Positions 45,659 through 56,155 of a stretch of 56,231 bases of DNA are shown here, one piece after another. Under the pieces are notes generated by a model. The model was not told the DNA's origin. It saw nothing but the letters and a program-made list of their open reading frames with translations, and did not search any database. The DNA is from Gammaproteobacteria bacterium (GTDB lineage: Bacteria; Pseudomonadota; Gammaproteobacteria; HTCC5015): NCBI GenBank assembly GCA_016928055.1, contig JAFGLM010000011.1, forward strand, positions 1 to 56,231, written 5' to 3'. How positions within the stretch are numbered: position 1 is the stretch's first letter; each line of letters starts with the position of its first letter. The position numbers were made by a program, and so were the translations under genes.

Positions 45659-46269
45659 TGCTTGCCTTCCTTCACAGATTCAATTTTGTCTTCGATACGG
45701 CTGATTTTTTCAATCACAACCAATCCTTGCGGTGCATCCTGATCAAATGGACCCGCCGGTCCGGTGGGCATGGCTTCAATGTCATCTACCACCTGCATGC
45801 CTTCAATCACCTTACCAAATACACAATAACCCCAGCCATCGCGAGAGGCAAACTTAAAATCCAATGCACTATTTTTGTTGGTATTTATGAAAAACTGCGC
45901 GCTTGCAGAATGCGGATCCGGTGTTCTTGCCATGGCGATGGTGCCGCGCTGATTCGATAAACCATTATTGGCTTCATTTTTGATGGGGTCCTGAGTCGGT
46001 TTCTCTTTGTAATCCTCATCATAACCGCCACCTTGAATCATAAAATCTTTGATAACGCGGTGAAACAGCGTACCCGCATAAAAACCGCTATCGACGTAAC
46101 TTAAAAAGTTAGTGACGGTCAGGGGTGCCTGTTGCGGGTAAAGCTCAAGGATGATATCTCCATAATTGGTCTGTATGTTTACACGCGGGTTGGCGGCAAA
46201 GCTCGACGTTATACCGGCCGCAAATAACAACAAACAGGCTGCCAAGAAACTGATAATTTTTTTATGCAT
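45655..46269 (-). CDS. ppiA: Exported peptidyl-prolyl isomerase, cyclophilin type
   Basis: A 204-residue cyclophilin with an N-terminal signal peptide (cleavage near Ala25, SFA-AN). The core motifs FHRVIKDFMIQGGGYDEDY, MARTPDPHSASAQFFINT and WGYCVFGKVIEGMQVV are intact. It should fold periplasmic proteins. It is the first gene of the minus-strand group and is translationally coupled to ppiB. It is divergent from cysS. Confidence 0.92.
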   Translation of the reverse strand: MHKKIISFLAACLLLFAAGITSSFAANPRVNIQTNYGDIILELYPQQAPLTVTNFLSYVDSGFYAGTLFHRVIKDFMIQGGGYDEDYKEKPTQDPIKNEANNGLSNQRGTIAMARTPDPHSASAQFFINTNKNSALDFKFASRDGWGYCVFGKVIEGMQVVDDIEAMPTGPAGPFDQDAPQGLVVIEKISRIEDKIESVKEGKQ

Positions 46270-46417
46270 GATTTTTTGTTAATAGTAGTTGAGTGACGCG
46301 CGCTATAATAAAACCCTTGTCCGGGATATGAAACCCTGCGGGGCCTGAATAATTTCACGATTCTGAAGAAATTCGTTACTATTCGGCGCCTGTCGCCCCT
46401 AAAGTGAATGATTTGCA

Positions 46418-47803
46418 ATGTTATCGATATATAACAGCCTGAGTAATAGCAAAGAGCTTTTCAAACCCATCGACCCTGGCCAGGTGCGAATGTACGTTTG
46501 CGGTATGACCGTCTATGACTACTGTCATCTAGGCCATGCACGAATGTTGGTGGTGTTTGACGCAATCTTTCGTTATCTGAAAGTGTCGGGTTACCGGGTA
46601 ACCTATATTCGCAATATCACCGACATTGATGACAAGATCATCAAGCGAGCGATTGAAAATGGAGAAACCATCCAGCAGCTGACCGAGCGATTTATCCAGG
46701 CCATGCATGAAGATACCGATGCATTACTGATCGAACGACCCAGCGCTGAGCCGCGTGCGACCGATAATATTGCCGCAATCATCAAGATGGTGGAGACATT
46801 GGTCGAAAAAGGCCATGCCTATTGCGCCGATAATGGTGATGTTTACTACTCGGTTGGATCATTTGCAGAATACGGAAAATTGTCCGGCAAAAGGCCTGAC
46901 GATCTGCTGGCGGGCGCGCGAGTTGAAAAGGATGAGAGTAAGCGTGATCCACTGGATTTTGTATTGTGGAAAGCAGCAAAACCCGGAGAACCGTTCTGGC
47001 CTTCACCCTGGGGTGATGGACGTCCAGGCTGGCATATCGAATGCTCGGCGATGTCAACAACGCAATTGGGAGCGCATTTTGATATTCACGGTGGTGGACA
47101 GGACTTGCAGTTTCCACACCATGAGAACGAAATCGCGCAAAGTGAAGCCTGCACCGGGCAACAATACGTTAACTACTGGATTCATAACGGTTTTGTGCGC
47201 GTCAATGAAGAAAAGATGTCGAAATCACTGGGTAACTTTTTTACCGTGCGCGACATTCTCAAACATTACCAGGCTGAAGAAGTACGTTTTTTTATTCTCA
47301 ACAGCCATTACCGCAGCCCACTGAATTATTCAGATGAGCAGTTGGACAACGCCAGAGCCGCCTTAACCCGTTTGTACACGGCACTGCGGGGTATTGAAGA
47401 AACGCCGCTGGGTGATTTCGGCGAAGACTATCGCGCGCGTTTTAAAGACGCGATGGATGATGATTTCAATACGCCGGAAGCGATGGCGGTGTTGTTCGAG
47501 CTGGCTCGAGAAATCAATCGCTTGCGTGAACACGATGCGGTATCCGCCGCGCAGGCGGCGGCGCTGCTTGTTGAACTAGGTGGTGTGCTGGGGTTAATTC
47601 AAAGCACGGCGGAGAATTATCTAAAAGCCGCACCGAGCGCTAAAGGTCTCGCGGCTGAGGATGTCGAAGCGTTGGTGGCACAACGCACAGAAGCTCGAGC
47701 CAACAAAGACTGGGCCGAAAGTGATCGACTACGTGACTTGTTGAAAGAACAGGGAATCGTGTTGGAGGATTCGGCAAAAGGTACTAGCTGGAGAAGAGAG
47801 TAG
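46418..47803 (+). CDS. cysS: Cysteinyl-tRNA synthetase
   Basis: A 461-residue class I synthetase. The zinc-binding cysteine lies in [10 protein letters not shown] and the HIGH-type motif reads [14 protein letters not shown] and [11 protein letters not shown] supply further zinc ligands, and the KMSKS motif is EKMSKSLGN. The C-terminal helical domain contains [17 protein letters not shown]. It is standard in length, divergent from the cyclophilins and convergent with folD, with 6 bp between stops. Confidence 0.97.
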   Translation: MLSIYNSLSNSKELFKPIDPGQVRMYVCGMTVYDYCHLGHARMLVVFDAIFRYLKVSGYRVTYIRNITDIDDKIIKRAIENGETIQQLTERFIQAMHEDTDALLIERPSAEPRATDNIAAIIKMVETLVEKGHAYCADNGDVYYSVGSFAEYGKLSGKRPDDLLAGARVEKDESKRDPLDFVLWKAAKPGEPFWPSPWGDGRPGWHIECSAMSTTQLGAHFDIHGGGQDLQFPHHENEIAQSEACTGQQYVNYWIHNGFVRVNEEKMSKSLGNFFTVRDILKHYQAEEVRFFILNSHYRSPLNYSDEQLDNARAALTRLYTALRGIEETPLGDFGEDYRARFKDAMDDDFNTPEAMAVLFELAREINRLREHDAVSAAQAAALLVELGGVLGLIQSTAENYLKAAPSAKGLAAEDVEALVAQRTEARANKDWAESDRLRDLLKEQGIVLEDSAKGTSWRRE

Positions 47804-47809
47804 CAGTCA

Positions 47810-48664
47810 TTATTGCTGGCTCAATTCGCAGGCCTGCAGTGTATTTTGCATCAACATGGCAACCGTCATAGGGCCGACGCCGCCCGGTACCGGCGTAATC
47901 CAGGCAGCACGTTTGGCAGCGGCCGCAAATTCTACATCACCGACAAATCGCCCATCTGGCTGACGATTCATGCCGACATCGATCACGGTCGCACCCTGTT
48001 TGATCCATTCGCCCTTGACCAGGCCCGGTTTGCCGGCAGCTGCAATCAGGATATCGGCCTGTCGTACAAAGGGTTCGATATCGGGTGTAAAACGATGGGT
48101 GACCGTAACAGTCGCACCCTGCAGTAACAGTTCCAGAGCCATGGGGCGGCCGACAATGTTTGAGGCTCCGACAATAACAGCGTGCTGCCCGGTTACCGGA
48201 TTACCGGTATATTTGAGCAGTTCCATAATGCCGGCTGGTGTGCAGGGTTTAAGTAACGGAATCCGTTGGGCCAGGCGGCCAACGGTGTAGGGATGAAAAC
48301 CGTCGACATCTTTTTGCGGCAGGATACGCTCAATGACTGTGCTGCTCTGGATATGCGCGGGTAGTGGCAATTGCACCAGAATACCGTCAATACTGTTATC
48401 TCGATTAAGCTGGTCAACAAGATTTAGCAACTGTTCCTGTGTTGTTTCGACAGGCAAATCATGTGAATAAGAATGAATACCGATCTCCTCGCAGGCTTTA
48501 CGCTTGTTGCCAACATAGATTTGCGAGGCCGGATCGCTGCCAACCAGAACGACTGCCAAACCCGGTTGGCGCTGGTGTTTAGCAATACGAGCATCTATTT
48601 TTTTGCGGATATCAGAGCGTATTTTTGCCGCAATGCTCTTGCCGTCGATGATGTTTGATTTCAT
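47810..48664 (-). CDS. folD: Bifunctional methylenetetrahydrofolate dehydrogenase/cyclohydrolase
   Basis: A 284-residue enzyme that interconverts methylene- and formyl-tetrahydrofolate. The catalytic lysine lies in [23 protein letters not shown] is the signature, and the NADP fold shows [14 protein letters not shown] with [10 protein letters not shown] at the end. The frame is open to an ATG at 48682, but [12 protein letters not shown] at 48664 is the normal family start. It is divergent from the tRNA cluster. Confidence 0.95.
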   Translation of the reverse strand: MKSNIIDGKSIAAKIRSDIRKKIDARIAKHQRQPGLAVVLVGSDPASQIYVGNKRKACEEIGIHSYSHDLPVETTQEQLLNLVDQLNRDNSIDGILVQLPLPAHIQSSTVIERILPQKDVDGFHPYTVGRLAQRIPLLKPCTPAGIMELLKYTGNPVTGQHAVIVGASNIVGRPMALELLLQGATVTVTHRFTPDIEPFVRQADILIAAAGKPGLVKGEWIKQGATVIDVGMNRQPDGRFVGDVEFAAAAKRAAWITPVPGGVGPMTVAMLMQNTLQACELSQQ

Positions 48665-48721
48665 GGCGCGCGATTCTCTCATGTTGCTGTATCAACGGAC
48701 AACCCGCACCGGGTTTAAGGT

Positions 48722-48750
48722 TTGACGATCACGAGTGGGCTGAGTATCAT
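48722..48750 (+). promoter_or_regulatory. Strong promoter of the tRNA cluster
   Basis: TTGACG (48722-48727), exactly 17 bp, then TATCAT (48745-48750), followed by the GC-rich discriminator CCCGTGCC. A GC-rich discriminator is typical of stable-RNA promoters under stringent control. The start would be near 48757, about 32 bp before tRNA-Pro. Confidence 0.75.
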
Positions 48751-48788
48751 CCCGTGCCTCGCCACATTGGCGAATTGTAGTGATCGTT

Positions 48789-48865
48789 CGGGGCATAGCG
48801 CAGCTTGGTAGCGCATCTGCTTTGGGAGCAGAGGGTCGCAGGTTCAAATCCTGCTGCCCCGACCA
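48789..48865 (+). tRNA. tRNA-Pro (anticodon TGG)
   Basis: 77 bases. The acceptor arms CGGGGCA and TGCCCCG pair, the anticodon loop is TTTGGGA, the T-loop is TTCAAAT, and CCA is encoded. Confidence 0.97.
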
Positions 48866-48953
48866 ACAGTCTTGGGATGGTGTTAAGCTTTAGCTAATGG
48901 CTTTTGGGTTGCTAGTCCAGAATTCAGAATAAGGTCTGGAGAAGAACATATCT

Positions 48954-49030
48954 GCGCCTGTAGCTCAATCGGATAGAGCAACGGCCTTCTAAGCCGTAGG
49001 CTGCAGGTTCGAGTCCTGCCAGGCGCGCCA
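48954..49030 (+). tRNA. tRNA-Arg (anticodon TCT)
   Basis: 77 bases. The acceptor arm starts GCGCCTG, the anticodon stem ACGGC/GCCGT encloses loop CTTCTAA, the T-loop is TTCGAGT, and CCA is encoded. It reads AGA/AGG codons. Confidence 0.96.
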
Positions 49031-49124
49031 TGATTTCAGATTAAGTATTGGGAAAGAGTGGTAGACCCAAATTACGAGCAGTCTAAGCGTGTTGTAGACA
49101 AATTGTTCAATTAGCGCCAATTTG

Positions 49125-49154
49125 TTGACTTGCCTGCTTAGTGATCTCTAGTAT
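49125..49154 (+). promoter_or_regulatory. Possible internal promoter before tRNA-His
   Basis: TTGACT (49125-49130), 18 bp, TAGTAT (49149-49154) lies in the 138-bp gap between tRNA-Arg and tRNA-His. The start would be about 8 bp before tRNA-His. Confidence 0.45.
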
Positions 49155-49168
49155 CGGGTTTCAGTTAT

Positions 49169-49245
49169 GGTGAGCGTAGCTCAGTTGGTAGAGCCCCGGA
49201 TTGTGATTCCGGTCGTCGTGGGTTCAAGTCCCATCGTTCACCCCA
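49169..49245 (+). tRNA. tRNA-His (anticodon GTG)
   Basis: 77 bases counting the encoded extra G at -1, which pairs with C73 as in all bacterial tRNA-His. The anticodon loop is TTGTGAT and CCA is encoded. Confidence 0.97.
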
Positions 49246-49256
49246 TTTTCTCGGCT

Positions 49257-49331
<75 letters not shown>

Positions 49332-49357
49332 ATCCAGATGTCTTTTGATTTCAGATT

Positions 49358-49442
49358 GCGAATGTGGCGAAACTGGTAGACGCGCTGGGTTTAGGGTCCA
49401 GTGGGGCAACCCGTGAGAGTTCGAGTCTCTCCATTCGCACCA
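49358..49442 (+). tRNA. tRNA-Leu (anticodon TAG)
   Basis: 85 bases with the long variable arm of class II tRNAs. The acceptor arm starts GCGAATG, the anticodon loop is TTTAGGG, and CCA is encoded. It reads CUN codons. Confidence 0.97.
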
Positions 49443-49598
49443 ACCGGTTATGGGAAATCTGTTATGACGGTGTTGCTCTTGGCGAACCAGGGTCTAATGT
49501 CATCAATTAGTTTTTAATTTCCCCTATTTTTCACTTTTTACTTCAATAAGTTACATTTTTTTTCTAGAATTCATTTTAAATCCATATGGGTGAGTTAG

Positions 49599-50900
49599 AT
49601 GCAAGTATCGGTTGAGAAGACGAAGGGACTCGAACGGAAAGTAACGGTTCAGTTGCCGGCAGAACAATTTGAATCAGCGTGCAGTGAACGTCTGCGTTCG
49701 ATCGCAAAAACAGCCAGGCTGGATGGTTTTCGGCCGGGTAAAGTGCCACACAACGTTGTACAGAAGAAGTATGGCGAGAGTGTTCGCCATGAAGTTCTGA
49801 ATGATTTGATTAAAAACACCTATGGCAAGGCGATTGATGAGAAGCAGCTCAAGCCGGCCGGATTGCCTCAAATTGACTCACAACCGCCGCTGGCCGGGCA
49901 AGACGTGAAATACACGGCGACCTTTGAAGTTTTTCCAGAATTTGAACTGGGTGATTTGAGCAAGATTAAGATTACGAAACCGCAGGTTGAAATCGCTGCA
50001 AAAGATATTGAAGACACTTTAGCCAGATTGCGAAAGCAACGTGCCGAGTGGGTTGAAGTGGACCGAGCCGCCAAAACCGGTGATCAGGTCAAGATCGATT
50101 TTCAGGGTACTATTGATGGTGAGGCCTTCGAAGGTGGCGAGGGTAAGGATGTGCCACTGGAGCTGGGTTCCGGCCAAATGATTGAAGGTTTTGAGTCTCA
50201 GCTTGAGGGGATTAAGGCCGGCGAGCAACGCGATCTAAAAATAAAATTTCCCAAGGACTACCATGCTGAGCCGCTGCGCGGCAAAAAAGCGGTATTCGCC
50301 TGTCAATGTAAGCTGGTTATGGAGCAGAAGCTGCCCGAGATGGATGAGGAGTTTGTTAAGGCCTGTGGTATTGAAGACGGCAAAATGGAGAGCCTGCGCG
50401 ATAAAATCAGAGAGCATGTCAATCTTGAAAGCGAACAGCGTGTGCGCTCTTACATGCGGGAACAGGCTATGGAAGGGTTGATCGCCCAGCATAAGATTGA
50501 CCTGCCTAATATCATGATCGATGGTGAAATTGAGTCTTTACGGCAGCAGACTGCGAAACGCCTGGGTCTCAAGGAAGTGGATATCGACAAACTGCCGCGA
50601 GATGGCTTCGAAGAACGTGCTCGCCAACGCGTTCATCTGGCCTTGGTGTTGACCAAGTTGACCCAGGAGAAGGAGATCAAACCGGATCAGGATCGAGTCA
50701 AAACACTGGTGGAGCAGGCAGTGGCTCAGTACCCCAATGCCGACCAGATGGTTCAGTATTACATGAGTAATCCACAGGCCTTGCGTCATTTCCAGTCGAT
50801 GGCAGTCGAAGATCAGGCGGTCGATCTGGTATTGGAAGCGGCCAAAACCAGCGACAAGAAGATGAGTTTTGAAGAACTGATAAACCTTAAAGCGTCATAA
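49599..50900 (+). CDS. tig: Trigger factor
   Basis: A 433-residue ribosome-bound chaperone. The N-terminal ribosome-docking loop shows GFRPGKVP, the middle FKBP-type isomerase domain has [20 protein letters not shown], and the long helical C-terminal domain forms the cradle. It heads the conserved tig-clpP-clpX-lon-hupB order and is followed 41 bp later by clpP. The upstream 156 bp after tRNA-Leu are AT-rich and should carry its promoter. Confidence 0.97.
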   Translation: MQVSVEKTKGLERKVTVQLPAEQFESACSERLRSIAKTARLDGFRPGKVPHNVVQKKYGESVRHEVLNDLIKNTYGKAIDEKQLKPAGLPQIDSQPPLAGQDVKYTATFEVFPEFELGDLSKIKITKPQVEIAAKDIEDTLARLRKQRAEWVEVDRAAKTGDQVKIDFQGTIDGEAFEGGEGKDVPLELGSGQMIEGFESQLEGIKAGEQRDLKIKFPKDYHAEPLRGKKAVFACQCKLVMEQKLPEMDEEFVKACGIEDGKMESLRDKIREHVNLESEQRVRSYMREQAMEGLIAQHKIDLPNIMIDGEIESLRQQTAKRLGLKEVDIDKLPRDGFEERARQRVHLALVLTKLTQEKEIKPDQDRVKTLVEQAVAQYPNADQMVQYYMSNPQALRHFQSMAVEDQAVDLVLEAAKTSDKKMSFEELINLKAS

Positions 50901-50941
50901 TGCTTATTGGTGCGCGAAAGCCCCTAATCCAGGAGATTTGC

Positions 50942-51565
50942 ATGAGTAACAAAGATATCAATCACTACGCCAATCTGGTACCGATGGTGGTGGAGCAAAC
51001 CGCCCGTGGTGAGCGCGCTTACGATATTTATTCGCGATTATTGAAGGAGCGCGTGATTTTCCTGGTGGGCCCGATTGAGGATCATATGGCCAATCTGGTG
51101 GTGGCGCAGCTGCTGTTTCTGGAATCTGAAAATCCGGATAAGGATATTGCGCTGTACATTAACTCTCCAGGTGGTTCGGTCAGCGCCGGTTTGTCGATTT
51201 ATGACACCATGCAGTTCATTAAACCGGATATCAGCACGCTGTGTATCGGTCTGGCAGCCAGTATGGGTGCGGTGTTATTGGCCGGGGGCGCCCATGGCAA
51301 GCGTTATGCGTTGCCCAATTCCCGGGTTATGATCCATCAACCGATGGGCGGATTTCAGGGGCAGGCCACCGATATTGATATTCATGCACGTGAAATCCTG
51401 AAAACGCGAGCCCGCTTGAACGAAATTCTTGCCAAACATACCGGTAAGCCGGTCGATACCATCGCTGAGGACACCGAGAGAGACAAATTTCTCAGTACCG
51501 ATGAGGCGCTGAAATACGGTTTAATTGATCAGCAGCTTAGCAAGCGCGGTGATTTGAAGGATTAG
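50942..51565 (+). CDS. clpP: ATP-dependent Clp protease proteolytic subunit
   Basis: A 207-residue serine peptidase that forms the double-ring chamber. The catalytic serine lies in [11 protein letters not shown] and the histidine in [10 protein letters not shown], with the aspartate in the DTERDKFLS region. ATG 50942 is preceded by AGGAGA; the frame is open to 50900 but without need. It works with ClpX, encoded 101 bp later. Confidence 0.97.
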   Translation: MSNKDINHYANLVPMVVEQTARGERAYDIYSRLLKERVIFLVGPIEDHMANLVVAQLLFLESENPDKDIALYINSPGGSVSAGLSIYDTMQFIKPDISTLCIGLAASMGAVLLAGGAHGKRYALPNSRVMIHQPMGGFQGQATDIDIHAREILKTRARLNEILAKHTGKPVDTIAEDTERDKFLSTDEALKYGLIDQQLSKRGDLKD

Positions 51566-51594
51566 TGGCTGGATTCGGACGCTTAGGCACGGCA

Positions 51595-51615
51595 ATTTGA
51601 CATTAACGGTCAAAT
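51595..51615 (+). other. Hairpin between clpP and clpX
   Basis: ATTTGAC (51595-51601) pairs perfectly with GTCAAAT (51609-51615) around ATTAACG. There is no U-tract after it, so it is more likely a processing or mRNA-stability hairpin than a terminator. Confidence 0.5.
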
Positions 51616-51666
51616 CAGCCAAAAATTGGCACTGTTTAAATCAAGTGGGAACTTTGGGCAAAGAGA

Positions 51667-52944
51667 ATGGCGGACAATACAGGCGACAAAACGTCAGATA
51701 GCGGGAAACTGCTGTACTGCTCTTTTTGCGGAAAAAGCCAGCACGAAGTTCGCAAGCTGATTGCCGGACCTTCCGTATTTATCTGCGATGAATGCGTCGA
51801 ACTCTGTAATGACATCGTGCGTGAGGAATTGCAGGTACAAGCCGCAGCCGGAGGCAACAAGTTACCCAAGCCCAAGGAAATAAAAAATATTCTGGACGAA
51901 TATGTGATCGGCCAGGAACGCGCCAAGAAAGTGCTTTCCGTAGCGGTTTACAATCATTACAAGCGGCTGGAAAGCCGTACCAGGGAAGATGAAATTGAAT
52001 TGGCGAAGAGCAATATCCTTCTGATTGGTCCGACCGGCTCAGGCAAAACGCTGTTGGCGGAAACGCTGGCTCGCTTATTGAACGTACCGTTTACCATTGC
52101 TGATGCCACCACACTGACTGAAGCCGGTTACGTTGGCGAAGATGTCGAAAACATTATTCAGAAACTGCTGCAAAAGTGTGATTATGATGTCGAAAAGGCG
52201 CAGACCGGTATCGTCTATATCGACGAGATCGACAAGATTTCGCGCAAATCCGATAATCCATCCATTACCCGCGATGTATCCGGAGAAGGCGTTCAACAGG
52301 CTCTATTGAAACTGATTGAGGGTACTATTGCTTCGGTACCGCCGCAGGGTGGTCGCAAACACCCACAACAGGAGTTTTTACAGGTCGATACAGGTAATAT
52401 CCTGTTTATTTGTGGCGGTGCTTTCGCCGGTCTCGACAAAGTTATTCGTGAGCGCTCGAAAAAGGGTGGCATTGGTTTTGCCGCCGAAGTCAAAAGCAAA
52501 GACGAAGAACAAACAGTCGGTGAGATTCTATGCGACGTGGAACCGGAGGACCTGATTAAGTATGGGCTAATCCCGGAATTTGTCGGGCGTTTGCCGGTAG
52601 TCGCAACCCTGGAAGAACTGGATGAAGCGGCGCTGGTCAAGATCCTGACCGAACCGAGAAACGCCATTATCAAGCAGTATCACAAATTATTTGAAATGGA
52701 AGACTGCGAAATTGAATTTCGAGAAGAAGCACTGTTCTCAGTAGCTCGCAGGGCTATGGACAGAAAGACCGGCGCACGTGGTTTACGTACTATTCTGGAA
52801 ATGGTATTGCTTGATACGATGTACGACTTACCGTCAATGCAGGATGTATCGAAAGTGGTGATCGATCAGGCGGTGATCGAGGGTGATGCTAAACCCTATA
52901 TAATTTACCAGGGCAGCGAATTCAGGAAAGCTGCTGCGGATTAA
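51667..52944 (+). CDS. clpX: ATP-dependent Clp protease ATPase subunit ClpX
   Basis: A 425-residue AAA+ unfoldase. The N-terminal zinc-binding domain has CSFCGKS and CDECVELC. Walker A is GPTGSGKT, Walker [10 protein letters not shown], the pore-1 GYVGED loop is present, RH and IGF-type loops follow, and sensor 2 is GARGLR. It unfolds tagged proteins for ClpP. Start ATG 51667. Confidence 0.98.
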   Translation: MADNTGDKTSDSGKLLYCSFCGKSQHEVRKLIAGPSVFICDECVELCNDIVREELQVQAAAGGNKLPKPKEIKNILDEYVIGQERAKKVLSVAVYNHYKRLESRTREDEIELAKSNILLIGPTGSGKTLLAETLARLLNVPFTIADATTLTEAGYVGEDVENIIQKLLQKCDYDVEKAQTGIVYIDEIDKISRKSDNPSITRDVSGEGVQQALLKLIEGTIASVPPQGGRKHPQQEFLQVDTGNILFICGGAFAGLDKVIRERSKKGGIGFAAEVKSKDEEQTVGEILCDVEPEDLIKYGLIPEFVGRLPVVATLEELDEAALVKILTEPRNAIIKQYHKLFEMEDCEIEFREEALFSVARRAMDRKTGARGLRTILEMVLLDTMYDLPSMQDVSKVVIDQAVIEGDAKPYIIYQGSEFRKAAAD

Positions 52945-52953
52945 TTCTTTGGG

Positions 52954-52982
52954 GTTGATATCTTAACGCTTTACCCCCATCT
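52954..52982 (+). promoter_or_regulatory. Heat-shock (sigma-32-type) promoter of lon
   Basis: GTTGATA (52954-52960), 14 bp, CCCCATCT (52975-52982). The -10 box matches the CCCCATNT consensus of RpoH exactly and the -35 keeps TTGA. lon is a known RpoH target, which supports the call. The start would be near 52990, about 70 bp before the lon GTG. Confidence 0.65.
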
Positions 52983-53060
52983 CTTTCGCTTCACAAGCCA
53001 TTGGGTCGGCACGGGCACGCGCCGGCACGATATTCAGCCACCAACCGCAAGAAGGTATCT

Positions 53061-55496
53061 GTGAGCGAATCTGAAACTCCCGTAATTGCACACCACCAAC
53101 GAGTGCCGGTTTTACCGTTACGTGATGTTGTGGTGTATCCGCATATGGTCATTCCGTTGTTCGTCGGTCGCGAAAAATCGATCCATGCTCTGGATTCCGC
53201 GATGGCCGACAACAAGCAAATTCTTCTGGTGGCACAGAAAAGTGCGGAAGTTGACGATCCTGGTGCAGACGATATTCATATGGTCGGTACTTTAGCCTCT
53301 ATTTTACAGTTGCTTAAATTACCTGACGGCACAATAAAAGTTTTGGTTGAGGGAGTTGAGCGGGCACGACTCGAAAACCTGCAAATTGAAGGTGAGTTTT
53401 TCTCAGCAGATATTTCACCGCTTACCTACGAAGAGTCGCTGGATGAACGTGAAGTTGAAGTTCTGACGCGATCCATCCTGGGTCTTTTCGATCAATACGT
53501 AAAACTTAACAAGAAAGTACCTCCTGAAATACTAACTTCACTGGCCGGTATCGATGAGCCATCCAGGCTGGCCGATACCATCGCTGCGCATATGTCTTTA
53601 AAAATAGAAGACAAGCAAAAAATTCTTGAAGTGGCGGATCCACGCCAGCGACTCGAGCATTTGATGGGGTTAATTGATGCTGAGCTGGATTTACTGCAAA
53701 TCGAAAAGCGCATACGCGGCCGCGTCAAGCAGCAGATGGAAAAAAGCCAGCGTGAGTATTATCTGAACGAGCAGATGAAAGCGATTCAGAAGGAACTTGG
53801 CGATGCCGGTGAAGACGGCAATGAACTGGATGAATTAAGCCGGCGTATTGAAGATGCCGGCATGCCCAAAGAAGTTAGAGAAAAAGCCGAATCAGAAATG
53901 CGCAAGATGCGCATGATGTCGCCGATGTCGGCTGAGGCGACAGTAGTGCGGAATTACATCGACTGGCTTTTAAACGTACCATGGAAAAAACGCACCAAGA
54001 TTCGCAGCAGTCTGGTGGAAGCCGACAAGGTGCTGGAAGAAGATCACTATGGTCTGGAGAAAGTCAAGGAACGTATTCTTGAGTATCTTGCTGTAACTCA
54101 TCGTGTGCGCAAACTGAAAGGACCGATTTTGTGTCTGGTGGGTCCGCCGGGCGTTGGTAAAACATCTTTGGGTCGATCCATTGCACGCGCGACGAATCGA
54201 AAGTTTGTCCGTATGTCCCTGGGGGGTATGCGAGACGAAGCTGAAATACGCGGACACCGTCGCACTTATATCGGTTCAATGCCGGGCAAGATAGTACAAA
54301 ATCTTGCCAAAGCAGGTGTACGGAATCCATTATTTTTACTGGATGAAATTGACAAGATGTCGATGGATTTCCGAGGAGATCCTTCTTCAGCCTTGCTGGA
54401 GGTACTGGATCCCGAACAGAACAATACGTTCAATGATCATTATCTGGAAGTGGATTTTGATTTATCGGATGTCATGTTTGTTGCGACAGCCAATACCATG
54501 AATATTCCGGCGCCATTACTGGATCGTATGGAAGTGATACAGGTACCAAGCTATATCGAGGACGAAAAAATCAATATTGCGTCGCGTTACCTTGTCGCCA
54601 AACAAAGAACCAATAACGGCATTTCTTCAGGTGATGAGCTCGATATAAAAGAAGATGCGTTAAGAGATATCGTTCGTTATTACACGCGCGAAGCGGGCGT
54701 TCGTAATCTTGAACGTGAAATCTCCAAAATTTGTCGTAAAGTTGTGAAGAGAATTTTGCTTGGCGAAATTAAACCACCTGTTGCGATTGGATCTGATGAT
54801 TTGGAGAAATATCTTGGTGTGCGGAGATTTCGTTATGGAAAAGCCGAAGAGCGAAATCAGGTAGGTCAGGTAACCGGATTGGCATGGACCGAAGTGGGTG
54901 GTGAATTGTTAACCATCGAAGCGGCGGTCGTCGCAGGAAAGGGTAAGGCGACTTATACCGGTCGGCTGGGCGATGTTATGCAGGAATCGATCCAGGCAGC
55001 CATGACCGTCGTGCGCAGTCGTACTGATTCACTTGGTCTTGAGAGTGATTTTTATGAAAAACATGACGTACATTTACATGTCCCTGAGGGCGCCACACCA
55101 AAAGATGGTCCAAGCGCCGGTATTGGTATGTGTACGGCGATTGTTTCGGCCTTGACCCACATACCGGTACGCGCGGATGTTGCGATGACGGGCGAAATTA
55201 CCTTACGTGGTGAAGTGTTACCGATAGGGGGACTGAAGGAGAAACTCCTTGCTGCATTACGGGGTGGCATTTCACAGGTCTTAATACCTGAAGAAAACAA
55301 GAAGGATTTGTCAGAGTTGCCTGAAAACATTATAAAAAATCTTGAAATCCATCCTGTCAGGTGGATCGATCAGGTATTGGAAATGGCGCTTACGGAGACT
55401 CCAAAAGCGCGTAATGCTGATGACAAACAAACCAAAAAAGTTACCAAGGATACGGATGACGACGAAGTGAATGATGATCGTTTGCGTCCACATTAA
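53061..55496 (+). CDS. lon: ATP-dependent protease Lon
   Basis: An 811-residue AAA+ protease. The N-terminal substrate domain begins [24 protein letters not shown], Walker A is [10 protein letters not shown], Walker [10 protein letters not shown], and the proteolytic Ser-Lys dyad is GPSAGIGM with [15 protein letters not shown] 53061 follows AAGAAGG and gives the usual N-terminus; the in-frame TTG at 53001 lies before the likely ribosome-binding site. The tail (residues about 780-811) is charged and variable. Confidence 0.97.
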   Translation: MSESETPVIAHHQRVPVLPLRDVVVYPHMVIPLFVGREKSIHALDSAMADNKQILLVAQKSAEVDDPGADDIHMVGTLASILQLLKLPDGTIKVLVEGVERARLENLQIEGEFFSADISPLTYEESLDEREVEVLTRSILGLFDQYVKLNKKVPPEILTSLAGIDEPSRLADTIAAHMSLKIEDKQKILEVADPRQRLEHLMGLIDAELDLLQIEKRIRGRVKQQMEKSQREYYLNEQMKAIQKELGDAGEDGNELDELSRRIEDAGMPKEVREKAESEMRKMRMMSPMSAEATVVRNYIDWLLNVPWKKRTKIRSSLVEADKVLEEDHYGLEKVKERILEYLAVTHRVRKLKGPILCLVGPPGVGKTSLGRSIARATNRKFVRMSLGGMRDEAEIRGHRRTYIGSMPGKIVQNLAKAGVRNPLFLLDEIDKMSMDFRGDPSSALLEVLDPEQNNTFNDHYLEVDFDLSDVMFVATANTMNIPAPLLDRMEVIQVPSYIEDEKINIASRYLVAKQRTNNGISSGDELDIKEDALRDIVRYYTREAGVRNLEREISKICRKVVKRILLGEIKPPVAIGSDDLEKYLGVRRFRYGKAEERNQVGQVTGLAWTEVGGELLTIEAAVVAGKGKATYTGRLGDVMQESIQAAMTVVRSRTDSLGLESDFYEKHDVHLHVPEGATPKDGPSAGIGMCTAIVSALTHIPVRADVAMTGEITLRGEVLPIGGLKEKLLAALRGGISQVLIPEENKKDLSELPENIIKNLEIHPVRWIDQVLEMALTETPKARNADDKQTKKVTKDTDDDEVNDDRLRPH

Positions 55497-55831
55497 TTTA
55501 TCCAGGACCAAATAATCGAAATAAGTGATCATGATGAAATTGATATTTGTCAAGCGAATTCATCAGGGTTTGTTAAGATTTACCGAGAATGGATAGATAA
55601 AATATGGAAGGCGTAGTTGACAGGCCTTTCCGCCAGTTGGTATAAAACCCGAGGACCTGGGGGTGCTGAAATAAATATCGTGGGGAGCCGCTTTCCCAAC
55701 CCGCATCGTCTGATTTTCGCCTCTACTGCGCATATGAATTCGATATCGCCAGCCTGTGGGTTGATGCAACTAATAGGTGTTTCCGTTTATTAGCCGGAAA
55801 CTTTGATTAACATAAAAAGGAAAAGTCCGTA
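55497..55831. other. 335-bp lon-hupB intergenic region
   Basis: It holds the hupB promoter at 55617-55646 and a roughly 180-base leader. The leader contains GGGA/TCCC (near 55682-55700) and a perfect hairpin, GTTTCCG (55779-55785) with CGGAAAC (55795-55801). No gene is supported here. Confidence 0.6.
55617..55646 (+). promoter_or_regulatory. hupB promoter
   Basis: TTGACA (55617-55622), a full consensus -35, 18 bp, then TATAAA (55641-55646). The start near 55653 would give a leader of about 180 bases before hupB. Confidence 0.65.
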
Positions 55832-56104
55832 ATGAAAAAAACCGAATTTATTGATGTTCTTGCTCAGAAGACAAATTTATCCAAAGCCGATGCTACACGT
55901 GCACTTGAAGGCGTAATTGATATCGTAACGAAAACCCTGCAAGGCGGTGATCAGGTCGTGTTAACGGGTTTTGGTACTTTCCTGGTGCGCAAGCGTGAAG
56001 CGCGGAGCGGTCGTAATCCTCGCACAGGTGATGTGATCCAGATTGAAGCGTCCAATATCCCTGCGTTTAAAGCTGGAAAAGCCCTGAAGGATGCCGTAAA
56101 CTAG
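55832..56104 (+). CDS. hupB: DNA-binding protein HU-beta
   Basis: A 90-residue histone-like protein. It begins MKKTEFIDVLAQKTNLSKAD and has the HU arm signature GFGTFLVRKREARSGRNPRTG with the DNA-kinking proline, ending KAGKALKDAVN. It compacts and bends DNA as a dimer. AAGGAAAA lies about 8 bp before the ATG, just after the hairpin at 55779-55801. It follows lon as in E. coli. Confidence 0.97.
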   Translation: MKKTEFIDVLAQKTNLSKADATRALEGVIDIVTKTLQGGDQVVLTGFGTFLVRKREARSGRNPRTGDVIQIEASNIPAFKAGKALKDAVN

Positions 56105-56155
56105 CGCGCCTTTCGCGGTTGCCCCGACGCGTCAATATGTTGGTGGCAACCAAGC

